From contig JAJEKV010000017.1 in NCBI GenBank assembly GCA_021234155.1, positions 4,620,792 to 4,684,791 on the forward strand: 64,000 bases of DNA. Reading direction: 5' to 3'. This stretch comes from Isoetes taiwanensis (Eukaryota; Streptophyta; Lycopodiopsida; Isoetales; Isoetaceae). Below the pieces are notes generated by a model. It saw only the letters and a program-made list of their open reading frames with translations, ran no database searches and was not told where the DNA came from. Shown here piece by piece: positions 21,436 to 34,390 of the stretch. Made by a program: the position numbers and the translations under genes. Every line of letters starts with the position of its first letter. The stretch's first letter is position 1.

Positions 21436-23300
21436 CATGATTCATATCTAAGAATGATGATTCATCTATGGGGCCCCATCTTCAAAGAAATCAGAATAAG
21501 AATCTATGATAGATCTTTCTTAGGTCTATCATATATATTAGATTGGTTCTTGGACGTGATAGTTTTCGGATGAATTGCGGCAAGATAAAGATTGGCATCT
21601 CTTTCTCTTGACACTAGCACCACTTGAGCATGGTAATCTGATGCACTTCAAAATTTGCAGTGGGTCCAGATGTTAGCCTGGATTTAGAAGGATTTTTTAC
21701 GGATCAATCTATGTATAATATTTATTGTGGATCTCTCTGGGTGTAAATAGGCTTAGATTGCCCAGGTTTTTCAATTCGCTAAGACTCGCTAACATTGCAA
21801 GCAACTTCATATAAGGTATGCCATCTATTTCCGAATTTGTTTTTGAATCGTCTGCTTTTTCTTTTTACTTCACGCAGTAGCATCAGATAATCACAAAATT
21901 ACTGTCTATAATAGAGTCACCTCTATCTTCATCTGCTATATGCTATAAGTGAGATTAATCATGGAATTAGCTCTACAATAGACTCACTTGTACCTTTTTC
22001 TGCTTTAAGTGGAAAATTCGTTGCCTCTAGCACTCTTGACTGCGCCAAAATTTGCAAGCATAATAATGTTTGCCTGAGTTTAGCCACACAAGACTAACTA
22101 TTCCACAGAAGATGCTTTGGCCTCCCTACAGAAGCTCCCAGACGGCTGGCCGAAATATGCAAATCTATCCTCGTTTGGATGGGAAAATAAAACGGCTCAT
22201 GTGTTGGAGATGTAAGTAGTCATAAAAAGGCAGCATCCCATTGCTCGTTTCTGCTATGAATCGGACACTCTGTCACCCAGATTGAGCCCCATTTTGCTTT
22301 GATTGATCTTGTATATAAAAACAATGGCAAATCGGTAAGCAATGGCTCGTTAATGGATTTTGAGGCCCAAAACTTGAATTTAATGTCGCTCACTTTATTC
22401 TTCTCCTCTACCTTTTATTGCATTTATTCCCAGTAGTATATGCGTCACATGTGAAGCTAATGATAGCATGTTAGGCTAATCTTATATTGTCTAAATTTTA
22501 TTACACAGTTGGCCTATGCAAAGGTAGTACTCAATTGTTTATAGGATTCAACGCATATATATCAATGTGAATAAAGTACTTGCATAAGCCATTTTCATAC
22601 TTTTCAAGCGTAGAATCTCCTATATTATGCCCTTAAAGGAATACTTTGTGCATGATCATAATAACACATCTTAGATTGTGTTGTTGTACTGATTGACCTC
22701 AAGATAAGAGGTGTATGCAAATCTATCCTTGCCGAAATTTTTGGACATAGGCCCCACACGCACTCATGACTCTGCTTTTCGCTGCCCTTAAGAGAAGAAT
22801 AAATTTAGTACTTTAAGAATAAAACATGGGGAAATTTTATTGAAATAGAGATGTTGCAAATGCTTTTGAAAGCAAGATAAAGCAAGATGGACAAATGTTT
22901 TCTATATATTCTCATCTTCCATTTTAGACATGACTAAAACCACTCAACTTTAGAACATGTGCCGACATTTGTTTCCAGTTCACACAAAATCGTACAATAG
23001 TTTGCCTATAGTTTTAAATTCAACATTTTGTTCTAAACAGTTAAGTTTTTTTATTATGAAGTTTCCATTCCACTTTACTCACATTTCATTGGGCATCAAG
23101 AATGAGGATATACATTAGAAAAACTTTCCTCCATCCCAGAAACTTTTGTTAGCAAATCTTATAAGTAGTGAACCTAAAAGCAAAGCCTTGATACCATGGA
23201 ACATATTATGCATATATCGTGCATAGCGTAAACCAGGTTTTCCTTATTGTCCTTCACAAAAATTAGACCTGCAAGGCATATTAGTTGGAATAAATATGGA
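21436..23300. other. Intergenic, AT-rich
   Basis: No gene, tRNA or clear repeat recognised. Continuous AT-rich sequence with stops in all frames. Confidence 0.6.
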
Positions 23301-24672
23301 ATGACAAAGACTTTTATGTATAAAAAAGACTTTTATGGTCTAAGTGTATAAAACCTAAGTCTGCTGGAGGTTTGGGCATGACAGATTTCCATTTGCAGAG
23401 TAAGGTTATGATCTCAAAATTCATTTGGCGACTTCTCATAGGTAAGGATGATTCTCCTGGGTTACGGCTTATTGCACAGGCTCTTACCTACTGTATCCCT
23501 TTTGGTAAAGTCACACTCAAACCTGTTCTTCCATGGAGTTTATTTTATGAGTTGCGGCCTTATCATAATGCTTCTCCATTCTTAAAGGGATTGTTAGATT
23601 TCGGCACCGATCAAAACTTTATTTCACATCAGTCCAACTGCTTGTGTATGCAGTTGAGTGCACCTTGTTGGTGGATCCCCTCGGTAGACAATCAACCACT
23701 TTGCTTTTACAATTGCACCCATTGACTCAAAGATGTTGGAAAAGTCTTTGGAATCTTAACTATTGCAGCATGGTATGACTCGAGCCGATTCTTGACGACA
23801 TGGGAGGCTTTTAGTTAAAGTTTCTATTGGGGCGATGGGATAGAGTTCTTTGGCAAAAAGTTGCTGATTTTCTACTGACCTATTCTCGCCACACCAAGAA
23901 GATATTTTGGTATGGGTTTGTCATGAAGAAATTAAGGAGTGCAAACTTGTGAACTCTATGTATCGGTTGTTGCTTGCAATCGATATTCTTCCTCCGCCTA
24001 ATAAGTGGTCTCTTCAACTTCCTCCTCTTCAATGGCGAAGGTGTGGTCTTGGGCATGGGACAAGCTACTTCATCCTAAAGTGGCGAGTTCTTTGGTGGCG
24101 AGATTCTTCATAGGTGTCTGCGGGTTAATGTGCTTATCCATAAGTTTAACCCTAGAATATCAAATCGGTGTCCGGTATGCAAGCGTGGATCCGAGACCAT
24201 TGAGCATTGCTTTTTCATGTGTGAACACCTTAGGCGGGTATGGGATTTGGTTGTTTTCCCTTTTGAGGTTTCACTAACAAGTCAACAATTTGCTTTTGGC
24301 AATTTACCCAAGTGCACGGGCGAGTTACAAGGCGGGCTTTTTTCATCTATGAAGGAGGATGGTTGCTTTGGACTATCTGGAAAAAGGCGAAGATTGGTAA
24401 TCTTCAAAGGTGCGGATGTGGCAGATAATCGTGTTCTCCAAGAAGCTCAAGGTTACATTGTAAAGTCGTATCATTGTTCTTCACTTGCCCCTCGCAAGAG
24501 GCGATTGATTTTTGAGGAGTTTTTGGATGTGCACTCTTATGCTTACGCAGGTTGCTTCACTCGGTGGGTCTCCGCTTATCCGCTGAGATTTTATTCCTGT
24601 CTCTGCATTTATACTTGTATTTGACTCTTTGATTGAATAAAGTCTGACGTCCTTCAACAAAAAAAAAAAAAA
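23300..24672 (+). mobile_element. 5'-truncated L1-like LINE
   Basis: The plus strand encodes the C-terminal end of a plant LINE polyprotein. First comes SAGGLGMTDFHLQSKVMISKF (the usual GGLG...D...N/K-A-x-x-K motif after the reverse transcriptase). Then, in a different frame, comes a zf-RVT segment with NRCPVCKRGSETIEHCFFMCEH (24130-24330). Frame shifts separate the pieces. The copy ends in TTGAATAAAGT...AACA followed by a run of 14 or more A at 24659-24672. The word ACTTTTATG follows the poly-A and also precedes the element near 23310, a possible target duplication. Nothing upstream of the late RT region is present. Confidence 0.85.
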
Positions 24673-27600
24673 CTTTTATGTGAAGTGAAAAAAAATAGGG
24701 TATTGAAATCAACTATCAATTAGAATAAATATGGAGTGACGAAGCTTTTATGTGAAGTCTAAAGAATAACGTATTGAATCCACTGCATGCAAGTGTTGTA
24801 TATGAGCACCATATCTTTGTAATAAAATATGATCTATTGCATGACACTTTTATGGCATTTTAAACAAATGTTCATGCAACATATCTAAGGATTATTACTT
24901 TAAACTAGAAAATTGCCCACCGTTGGTGGGCTTTCTATGTGATTGTATATGAAGATTCGAAGACTAATGTGTTGTCTATAATGTGGTTGTGTAGAATGCA
25001 AAACAGAGAAGAAGGAAATTCAGAAAAGTAGGGATTATCGTTGAGACCTGCCTCGCCCTGTGATGCATAGACAAATTTGGTTTTTGCTTTGATGTCTCGG
25101 ATCGCTCGGCCAGCTCTAGATTGCAAAGTGTGTGCATATACAAAGAAAAAAAAGGGAGGTTCCAGTACCAGGAAAAAATCAGGACCTGGAAAATAAAAAT
25201 CCTGTGCATCTGCCGAAGATGCTGAAACATGAGCCTGCATTATGCTTGAGAACCCAAATTCGGTACTAAAGACTGGCGAAAGAGGCAACGATGATTCTGG
25301 TCTGGAGCTTAAAACACTGGCTGATACTTCTCCGGTAGCAATAAATTGTCTCATATTTGCACTGGCAAGATTGCAGCCCATTAGTCCACATATTATCCCC
25401 ATCCAAATTCGAAAATGGAAAAGCGGGCCTAAAAGAAATCCTTTGCTACGAAATAGGGTTTAAATTTGCAGGTGAAAGCAGGGGCGACAATCGTATCGGA
25501 GCTTCGGAGCTATGGCACTTTGAAATGTAATTGCCTTCGCGAGATATATCTACGATTTTATATGCTTTAAGAAAATCTATCCATTTCGTCAAGTCCCACC
25601 TTATCTATCTCTTCTAAGCACATGTACTCAAAGTAGGGTATGCAAGCATCTCCAGTATATAATGCTCCCAATAAGCCTCTGAATAGTGGCTTCTTGATTA
25701 TATTCAAATAATTTAGAAACCTTACAGTGGTAGAAAATATGCAATAAAGAAAATATGCATTTTTAATATGGAATGTCCAGAAGATAATGTTTAGAGAAAT
25801 AAACAAAATACCATCATTTATGTGGGTTTCTGCCAAAACAAACAAATCATCAGTCATCTTATATGACACTAAAATCATCAATATTAACCACCAGATGATC
25901 TTAAAAATGAACCATGCATATAAGAAAAGGTGGCTGACGAAAACCTAAACTATGGAGCTCATTTTAAGAAACATGAATACTTTCCCAAGATGTAGTATTG
26001 GACTATATAGACTAACAAATATCTTTTTTTCTGTTATGATGTAGTAGAATTAATAAATAGACTGTTACTCTTCAGAGATGGTGACAGGCAACAGAAAACT
26101 ATCATGAGACTAAAATGACAATGAATGAAAGTGCTCTTACCCTGCACAACAGAGACGATCCAACACTGATTTTGCAAGCTCCAGTTATATTGCTCTACGG
26201 TAATTGAACCAAGAAGTTTCTTCACGAATCTTGGACTTGAAATACCATCATTTCCATCAGTGTCTAAAGAAAATGAAAATGGAAGGAACAAACACAGTAC
26301 AAAATATAAAAAATAATGCAGTTTTGATAAGCTAATGCACAAATTGCGCAAAGACATCAAATATACCAAAATCAATATGAGCAAAGTAACTACCTAAGCA
26401 GCAGTATGAAAGAAAATGAGGTAAGTTGGTCCCAAAGGAATTGAGAACAAATAAGGAGTCTGTATTGTGCATCTAAGGTTTCAAAGCACACAAATAAGAG
26501 ACAACACTTACACCCTCTATACCTGGACGCCTTATTCTAAAAACCCATGCTAATATAAAGCTATTGGTAAGCATGCCAAGATCTATACTTTGATGAGAAT
26601 ACAACATGATGGAATTCCAAAAACATTGAGAGCAATGGCTACTTTTTGCAGTTAATGAATATGATTGGCTTAACTATGAAACACCTGACAAACCTTCGAT
26701 CCACATGCTCAAATCCATTCCAATTCCCTGTTTCATCCCTTTTTTACACTGTATCTCATTATCTGACTTATTTTCAAGCTACCTGATGCTGCCTCCTGCA
26801 CAGGCAAGCAAAAGTAAACAATACACATTCATATATGCAACTTCAGACCAAGGTCCTCGCTTTGCTTCGGTGGCCTGGGTTTCTTGTTTAAGCTATATAG
26901 ATCTGATTCTAAGTAGTGACTTCCAATATAATCTCCACATACATTTAAGCTGGATAAATCCATGGCATCCCTATCTTTTCTGATCTGCTGACCAAAGGCA
27001 AACTGTTGCAACCCACAAATTTGTGTTGGTTTTCTGTACAACTGCGATACAAAAGTCCCGGCCCAACAAAGAATCAAAGGACCCAAAAGCGAGTGAAATC
27101 CAGGCAACAAAACCCAGCCTTATTTACATAGACCCTCTGATCTTATTTTCAAGGAAAACGGCCCTAAATCATACTCAAATACAACATCTAAACAGTACGA
27201 AGAGCAAGCAAAATGTCATCAACTTTGTGCTTTTGAGCCCCTACAATCTTAAAGGATTCCAGAATGTTGGCCCGCATAAGGTGCCATCAACTCTACTTTT
27301 GAACCCTTAAAAGTTTTGGAGGATTCCAGAATAAGTTTCAAGATACCAATTTGCAGTTGCGCTCAGAGCTCTGTGCTTAGAGCTCTGCTATGCATGAAGC
27401 ATAGGGTTGCATCATCAAACCGTTATGGCACACAGGATATTCAAAAGTTCAGAAGTCTCGTTTCCACATAATCCTATCATAAAAAGAGGCAACACTTTGT
27501 TCAAGCTTCTGTACAAACACCCTCTAAAATATTGTTACCATATAATCTGCATATTATGCATGGCAGAAGAAAAATATAAAGCCCGAGAAGAAGATCCTGC

Positions 27601-28297
27601 TACATTAGGGCCTGAAGGTTTAAGAAACAAAACACTTTACTATGGGTAGTCCCTGTGCTATATGCCCAGGAATGATTTTTAAAAATCTGTGATTGAATCA
27701 GATAATCTAATAGTGTCACAGACAAAATACATTTTGCAACCAAAGATCACTTCTTGGATGGAATGCCATCCAGTTTCGACATTTTCTTCTATATGTACAC
27801 TCAATGAACAATAATGCCATGCAACCTTATAGAATGTTATACAGGTCAAAATACAACATGGGACTTCATTTCATTACAGCCAGAATAGGTCTGCAACCTT
27901 CAAATTGAAAAATATGCAGTTGTTCAAAAACATAGTGACCAACCAATCTCAACCATAACTGGCTATGATTAAAATTTAAATGTGGCAAGACAGATTAGAT
28001 AGTGATAGGCAAGACAGATTAGATTAGACAGACAGATTAGATTAGTATGTGCTTGTATGTGCTGCTTTGTAGTTTCAGTATCAAGAATCGGGCATCATCC
28101 CAAAGGTAATATTTCTTGGGCAATAATGCTGATGCCATGGTCTTGTTGTTGTTGAGCATGTTGATTTTGTTCCTGAACATGCGCCAGGCATAGGCCTGTG
28201 GCTCAACTGGATTTTGAAGCTGCACTTGGAGTTGTTGGCATGATAAATATGCATTGTACACATCCATATTCATGGCCAGCATGCATGATAACAAAAA
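24673..28297. other. Mostly non-coding; a few unresolved coding-like frames
   Basis: A minus-strand frame at 24935-25402 starts like a targeting peptide (MRQFIATGEVSASVLSSRPE) and then turns into low-quality sequence. A minus-strand block near 26130-26265 (GISSPRFVKKLLGSITVEQYNWSLQNQCW) has AG and GT at plausible splice positions and looks like a single exon. At 25567-25700 another minus-strand stretch could be an exon. I cannot join them or name a product. GCCCACCGTTGGTGGGC near 24914 is a short palindrome. The remainder shows nothing. Confidence 0.4.
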
Positions 28298-29116
28298 TCA
28301 GCTGATATTCCTACTTATAATTGCAAAATTTTGGTCGTCTATTAACTCTCCAAGTTGAGCAGCATTGATATGCGGAACATATTCGTTGTAGTCATCCATG
28401 CCACCAGAAATTTGCATACGATCACGACCGTCACCACTAAATGAAGGAAACATGCTTGATCCAAGAATTGATGGAAGTGGCAAGACAGGCTTCCAGATGC
28501 ATGACTTCACCTATCCATGCTACATTCCAGGTGATATTATAATTTTTCTTTTGCACTTGTATTCTGACTGACCAAGAGAATCTATCTATTATATCTATAC
28601 CCATAAAAAAATTAGAAGAACCTGAGTATGGAGCTGGTCATGGAGCTGGTCCTTGCAGCCCACAAAAAATCAGAGTTTTGGCCACCATAGCCTGCAAGAT
28701 TTTTTCCCGATCCATGCTTTCGGGGTTGCACCATGGATGATCTAGATCTGCCCCGTCCGGAAGTGCCAGGCTCCAAAATTGGTCCGCCATTTCCACGCTT
28801 AAAAACTGCCCTCTGCAAAACATTTTTTCTGATTTTGTCCGCTCTGATCCACCCCAAATGGACTCCACCAGAATTTGGCCCATTATTTTTAAGCAACCCA
28901 ATCTCCATTTTAGTAGCTCGGAAGAAGAAATTATGCGCAATATTTATCTGGAGAAAATTCGAAGGTCTGGATCTGTGCAAAGCGGCCAAATTCTGGCCAG
29001 ATTCTTTCCCAGAGATCTGCCATATAATTTTGGAGCAAGAGGAGAGTGCCCTAGCATGTGTTCATGATTCTGGAAGAGCCGCTTTGCTCTTTGCCCTAAA
29101 CGCTACCCCCAAATAG
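28298..29116. other. Unrecognised coding-like region
   Basis: On the minus strand 28298-28510 reads SMFPSFSGDGRD, then GGMDDYNEYVPHINAAQLGEL, and 28037-28294 carries a Gln/Asn-rich stretch. Both have the composition of real protein, but I cannot link or name them. On the plus strand a 127-codon frame (28733-29116) runs through FIWRKFEGLDLCKAAKFW and ends ATPK. One strand is probably a shadow of the other. A host gene of unknown type or an old element are both possible. Confidence 0.3.
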
Positions 29117-29324
29117 TTACAGCACGAAAAATGCCTCCACGCCTCAACAACCGCAAATGTAGACTCAAAATCTCAAAGCTTCCCAAATCCGGCAGATACC
29201 GCAATGCAGCTTTCCTCCCTCGTAATTCCACCCGCACATTCACGATGCATCCCTCATTACACCTTTTCATATTTTGTTCTGATTACGTGCGTCCCTCCTT
29301 AGAATGTGCCACTTAATAGAATCT

Positions 29325-29425
29325 GGGCCGTTGATCGTGACAGATGGACATCCATAAAATCTTGGCCGTCGATTGTGGAGCAGGGACATTGGGATGATCT
29401 CGGCCGTCGATCGGCCGCACAGACC
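29325..29425. repeat. Triple GGCCGTYGATYG motif
   Basis: TCTGGGCCGTTGATCGTG, TCTTGGCCGTCGATTGTG and TCTCGGCCGTCGATCGGCC occur within 100 bases. Words of this type are common in plant MITE-like sequences. The last is part of a palindrome. Confidence 0.6.
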
Positions 29426-29455
29426 GACGCCACGGTTTTATAATATAGGATAGGG

Positions 29456-29795
29456 TTGATATGGTTCATAGAAAATGCAATTTTGCACTGCTACTTAAAA
29501 TCATCAAATAGAACTGCCAAAGCTTCGGCAACTAGTTCTATGTCCACAATTTGACAATATATATTGCTTAAAAGATAAAGACCTGAGTTAGATAAATTTG
29601 CAAACCCAAACCATTCTCTAACTAAGCTTGACATGGTTCATAGAAAAATACAATTTCGCATTGCTATTTAAAGACAAAAATCATCAAAAAAAGCTGCCAA
29701 AACTTTGCCAATTAGTTCCATTTCCACAATTTGACAATATATATTGCTTAAAAGTTAGATAGATTTGCAAATCCAAACCATTCTCTATAGACAAT
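29456..29795 (+). repeat. Tandem duplication, ~172-bp period
   Basis: Two copies beginning TTGAYATGGTTCATAGAAAA share CTGCCAAA, CCACAATTTGACAATATAT, ATTGCTTAAAAG and CCAAACCATTCTCTA in the same order. They differ by small gaps and some substitutions. No coding potential. 29796-30297 shows only AT-rich sequence with a GATA-rich patch near 29990. Confidence 0.85.
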
Positions 29796-30297
29796 TGCTC
29801 AATTCCTTCTGCATCCACCAATATAGCATATAGGACAATAGTATTCAATACACATGAATTCACATATTCTTTTTGTATTTCAGTTTTTAAGAAAACATGC
29901 TCTTCAACAAAGAAATATGGATAAGAAAGCGAAAATGGGTAAGCTACCTTCTTATATATATTTCTTTTGACGTCTCAAGATAGATGGACAGATAGATAAA
30001 TAGATAGGGTTTTTAACATAGTGACATATTAAATATCACTTAGATAAGACAAAAACCATGGAAGGCAATGATATTACCATATTAGAGAGATATAGAAAGG
30101 GAAAACGAAAAAGAGCTAGAGAACCTTACACAAATCTGGCATAGGATGATAGGGAGAGGATTCAAGAAAGAGCTAGATTACATGCAAGACAACATCAAAC
30201 GAGAATGATAAAAGAAGAAACCAATATCCCATGGCTACAGCCACAGATGAACAGAATCCAACAATTATAGATTTGAATAGCTCACATGTGGTTGTGG

Positions 30298-30460
30298 ATG
30301 GAAGGAAGGAAGGAAGGAAGGTACTTTTATCGTCCACGGAGACCAATCGGTCTATGGGACCCAATACAAAAACGCAGCAAGCGGATTACTGCCCGGATTA
30401 AAAAACCCCCGCCCCGAAGGGTTTTCGAGGGAAAAACCGTGGCAGCAATCAGCCTGCTGA
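30298..30460 (-). mobile_element. LINE 3' tail fragment with (TTCC)n end
   Basis: On the minus strand it holds the hairpin module (30383-30450), then GGGTCCCATAGACCGATTGGTCTCCG, CGATAAAA and a (TTCC)5-6 tail. The same order is found at 36511-36660 behind a decayed LINE polyprotein, where the tail is (AATTC)n instead. It is therefore a severely 5'-truncated copy of that LINE family, with a microsatellite instead of poly-A at the 3' end. Confidence 0.8.
30383..30450 (-). other. Conserved hairpin module, copy 1
   Basis: Read on the minus strand: outer stem GATTGCTGCC / GGCAGTAATC with one G-T pair, then CCTCGAAAACCC, loop TTCG, GGGG and GGGGTTTTTTAATCC. The inner arms AAAACCC and GGGGTTTT pair. 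Confidence 0.75.
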
Positions 30461-30539
30461 CAAACTGTGCTAATCATATAAAATGCAGAAACATCCCAAT
30501 ATATACAGTCATGCACCAAAGTGCAGATAATACAGAACA

Positions 30540-33500
30540 ATACATGAACTCATTTGAATATGGGGATATTGCTAGAATCGAACAAAGGAATGCAGTTGAA
30601 TGTCATAGAGATAGAGCACGACAGACAAACAGAGAGCATTATGCAAATTTGTCAGAAGAATTGGCTCAGTCCTTGATCAAATAAATCCATTTATTTGAAA
30701 TCTCTAAACTATGGGAAGCATGGACTTGCCATTCGGCATATATAACAATCGAAGGAGCAATTGCAAGCAATGAGATTGCATCCATTGTGGATGTTGATAA
30801 TACAGCTGAGATTGCGCCATGAGTCATAGGATTTTGGGTAAGAAATAAAGGGAGGCCAACCTTCATGACTATCCTTGATCCTATACCAAACGCCAACATT
30901 TCACAACCAAAGGGTGCAGTACGATGAGGACTATTCAAAACGTGAGAATGACGATCGAAGTGACATAATCTTACCCTCATCATTCTTGGGATATCAAAGG
31001 TGGTGCTATGTGCAAGTCGCAGATGCATTGGCACTATCAAGATCCAAAGGTCGTCCAACATTATTTATCACTATGACTACAAATATAGATTGGCCATGAG
31101 ACAGACTTGGACTTGGACAGAATGCACTTTCATGGACGATTACAAGGGTTGAAGGAGCTTCCATAAATTCTTTCAATATATATCTATATAACAACAATTA
31201 TAAAATTCCAAAAATGTGTGTTGCCTCATGCCCATCTCATCTTGCGCACTGAACCCGACATACCAATTGAATGCATAGACGAGATCATCTCTGCTGAATT
31301 GCCTTCAGATCCTGTTCTTCGAGCACAAGTACAAAAATTCATGATACTCAAACGTACATAAAGGTGCTTTCCAAATGAGAATCCTTGTTGTTACAAATAT
31401 CTAAAGGATGTTAACCCAACAACATATCTTGATTCGAAAGGTTACGTACAATATAGGAGGAGGAATATACATGATGTATGGGTGTTGTTTCCTTACAATG
31501 CTTTCCTTGTTCACGAGTTGGACTGTCACATTATGGTGGACATTGCATCCACATTCCGTGTATTCTTTTACCTTTATGGTTATATTTACAAGGGAATTGA
31601 TATTGCCAGTTTTCAAGTAACCCAGAATAGGCACTTAACTTCTATACCATCATCATTAAGCAATGAACATGAAACGGTTGCAGAATCCTTTTCGAGGAAC
31701 AATGATCAAAGAGAAAATACTACTCTATCTGAACAATAAAATATAGGATTATTTGAGGGCACGTTATCTATCATCAACAGAAACAACGTGGAGAATAATG
31801 TCATATAAGATAACAAATAAGTCTCTACCATAAAATACCTACTCCTGCATCTACTACATCCAAACACAAGATCTTTGTTAGATTGATATTTTATACGCCC
31901 TCTAGACCTTGAATTTGATGCCTTCACATATACATTGAATATTATGAGCAACATACATGGACTGCATACAATCCAACATTGGCAATTGAATCTGGAACAC
32001 ATGTGAAACAAGAGCGGGAGGGTTCACGAGGAACATAGTGAAGAAGAGGGCCAGGCAACCAATTGTATGTAGGATACGGTTGCTATTACTTCGCAGGAGA
32101 AGCATTCTATCTGAGATAAATCCTGCTGCATCGCCTTGCGAGAACATAGGATGAACTGGAAATTATCAATGAACAATGGTATGCAACATATCAGCAAGCT
32201 GTAGAGGCAAGAGTGTTGCTCACAACGTATAACGAGGTAGTAATAGTCTTGGAAGAAGTTGTTTCTCTATCATTAAGTCCCACACAACTGCGATTCCTTT
32301 TTGCCATGCTACTGTTTGATCAAGACCCAGCAATTGAGCTATAGACCAAGTTCAAAATACCGATCAGTGTGGATTTACTAGATGAATATTTAAATGATGA
32401 GACAATCGCCTTTAATGAATCTCTTCATTTAATCAACAATATTCACATCATGGCATTTGGTCTGCAACTACAACCTCATCTTGGAATGGGAGGCATTTAG
32501 ATACTGTGATGCAAATGACAAGAATAATGGATAATGACCAACAGAAAATATATAACTTCATTCATGAATGGTTAGATTATCGGAAAGTAACCAATCCATA
32601 TTCATCGATGGAAAAGCCGGCAAAGGAAAGACTTTCCTGTTGAATTGCGTATGCATGTCTATACGAGGCAACAAAGGTATAGTGCTTCCATGTGGTACGA
32701 CAGCATTAGCGGCTCTCCAATACCTAGGGGGACGAACAACCCACTCGTTTTTTCAAATCCCCGTAGAAGAAAATAATTGCAGACCTTCACTCAATGATAG
32801 AACATGATTCTGGAGTAGTAAATCTACTTATTGCGGCTAAGATAATTATCTGGAATGAATTTCCAATGGCTAACAAAGCTGTCATAGAAAGCGCCCATCA
32901 TCTATTGCAACAACTATATAGGAATAGTCTTTCCTTTGGAGGCAAACACCTTATCAACACTAGAGATTTTAGACTGGTCGCACCTGTTATCAAGGATGGA
33001 GGAAGGAATACAGACATATAATGCATCCATAAAATCCTCGCCACTATGGCAAAGTTTTCGTGTGCTGAGATTGGAACAATCAATACGTAATGCATGTGAC
33101 GCTGAACTGATGCATTTTGTTGATCAGATAGGAGATAATTAGGAAGAATCCACATTCTCATTAGATATCTTCAGCATAATTACTAGTGTACAAGATAGCA
33201 TTGAGTTTCTCTATCCATCCGATGTCCTTCGAGATTCAACAACATGCAAGAAATGCAATATTTTATCATCAATCAATAAAAGCGTTGATAGTGTCAATGA
33301 TCATATTCTTAGTAGAGTTCCTAATCATGACAAACCATAATATAGCCATGATCATATTACTAGACCAGACGAAATTGTATATGATCACCCCTATGCAACA
33401 TCAGATTCCCTTAATAACTTCACACATTCTGGAATACCCAACCATGAACTCAAACTTAAGGTAGGTGCTATATGCCACATTATGAAATGACTAGACATGG

Positions 33501-33720
33501 AAAAGGGTCTGGTGAAAAATGCGAGAGTTATAGTCGTGTCGATACACGAAAAGTTTGTGATAGTAAAACTACCAGATGAGGCAAATTAGGAGGATGCACG
33601 TACTTACCCAATCTCTAGGACCGACTTCATTTATCAGCCAGAGAACTAGCCCAAGACCATTCATGGGTGGCAATTACCTCTTCGATTGTCTTAGGCGACC
33701 ACCTTCAACAGTTGTCAAGG
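30540..33720 (+). pseudogene. Helitron Rep/helicase relic
   Basis: Plus-strand pieces in Helitron order, broken by many stops and frame changes. SDIILPSSFLGYQRW...GRPTLFITMT (about 30957-31090) precedes the HUH motif LPHAHLIL (about 31219-31245). LDSKGYVQYRRR leads to DCHIMVDIASTFRVFFYLYGYIYKG (31430-31595), the region with the catalytic tyrosines. The helicase starts at about 32520: Walker A IDGKAGKGKTFLLN (32604-32645), TTALAALQYLGGRTTHSFFQIP, WNEFPM (Walker B), SSPLWQSFRVLRLEQSIR, DSVNDHILSR and finally HELKLKVGAICH (33440-33480). The family transposes by rolling-circle replication. I could not fix the 5' TC or 3' CTRR ends. Confidence 0.88.
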
Positions 33721-34204
33721 ATTTACATTGGATTGCGCCGTCATTGACCTTCTGCCAATGTATTTGCACATGGCCATTTATACACTGCACTTACCTGCAT
33801 GCGGACGAGAGAAGACATGCTCATCCTCCTTTCATCAGAGAACACTACGAGGTGCACTACAAATATCGTCTACAAGGAGTTGTTGTGCTAATGAGGTACG
33901 TTTTCTTAATCGTCCTCTATGCAGATCATGCAAGATAAACATCAATACATCAAAAGATAAGTCCTTTTCTTCTTTTACGAGTATCACATGTAAGTTCTCC
34001 TCAATCCTCCTCTGTACAAGTCTTGCAAGAAGAAGATAAAGAACTGCACTTCAAATGATGTATGCACTCTTTGCCTTTGACAGATACCTACTATGTGCCC
34101 TTATGATACATGGCCTGTTGTTCGATTACCATGAGATTTCCTTCATCTATGTCTTATCCTACTAAGAAAATAATAATAATGAATAAATAAATAAATAATG
34201 AAAA
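33721..34204. other. Helitron flank, non-coding
   Basis: A few more coding-like words from the helicase end fade out here. The right part has an (AATA)n-like patch at 34162-34200. The Helitron 3' end should lie in or just beyond this stretch, but I could not pick it. Confidence 0.4.
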
Positions 34205-34390
34205 CCATCACGGTGTGGATCTAGTGGTAAAGCCATTGGTTATGGGGGACCCTTATCCAGGCTCAATCGGATGGTGCAAAAAAAGGAAAAAAAAAATGTA
34301 AAGAATATACATCGCGTTGGCAGCCTAGTGGTCAAGCCATTGGTTATGGGCGACCCCCACCCAGGCTGGGTCGAATTTTTGGAGGAGAGA
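34205..34390 (+). repeat. Tandem pair of tRNA-like (SINE-type) units
   Basis: Two related units of about 75 bases share CTAGTGGTMAAGCCATTGGTTATGG, an A-box-like start, then GACCCYYAYCCAGGCT and a B-box-like TCGAAT (clear in the second unit, degraded in the first). They are separated by about 20 A-rich bases. This is the pattern of the tRNA-derived head of a plant SINE. 34391-35630 holds no gene I can support. A long minus-strand frame at 34841-35605 has no recognisable domain. Confidence 0.5.

Noticed and set aside
30383-30450. Hammerhead ribozyme in the hairpin module
   Set aside because: A CGAAA word is present, but I could not find the CTGANGA core or a consistent three-stem layout.
34208-34380. 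Two tRNA genes
   Set aside because: A- and B-box-like words are present but acceptor and anticodon stems do not pair.
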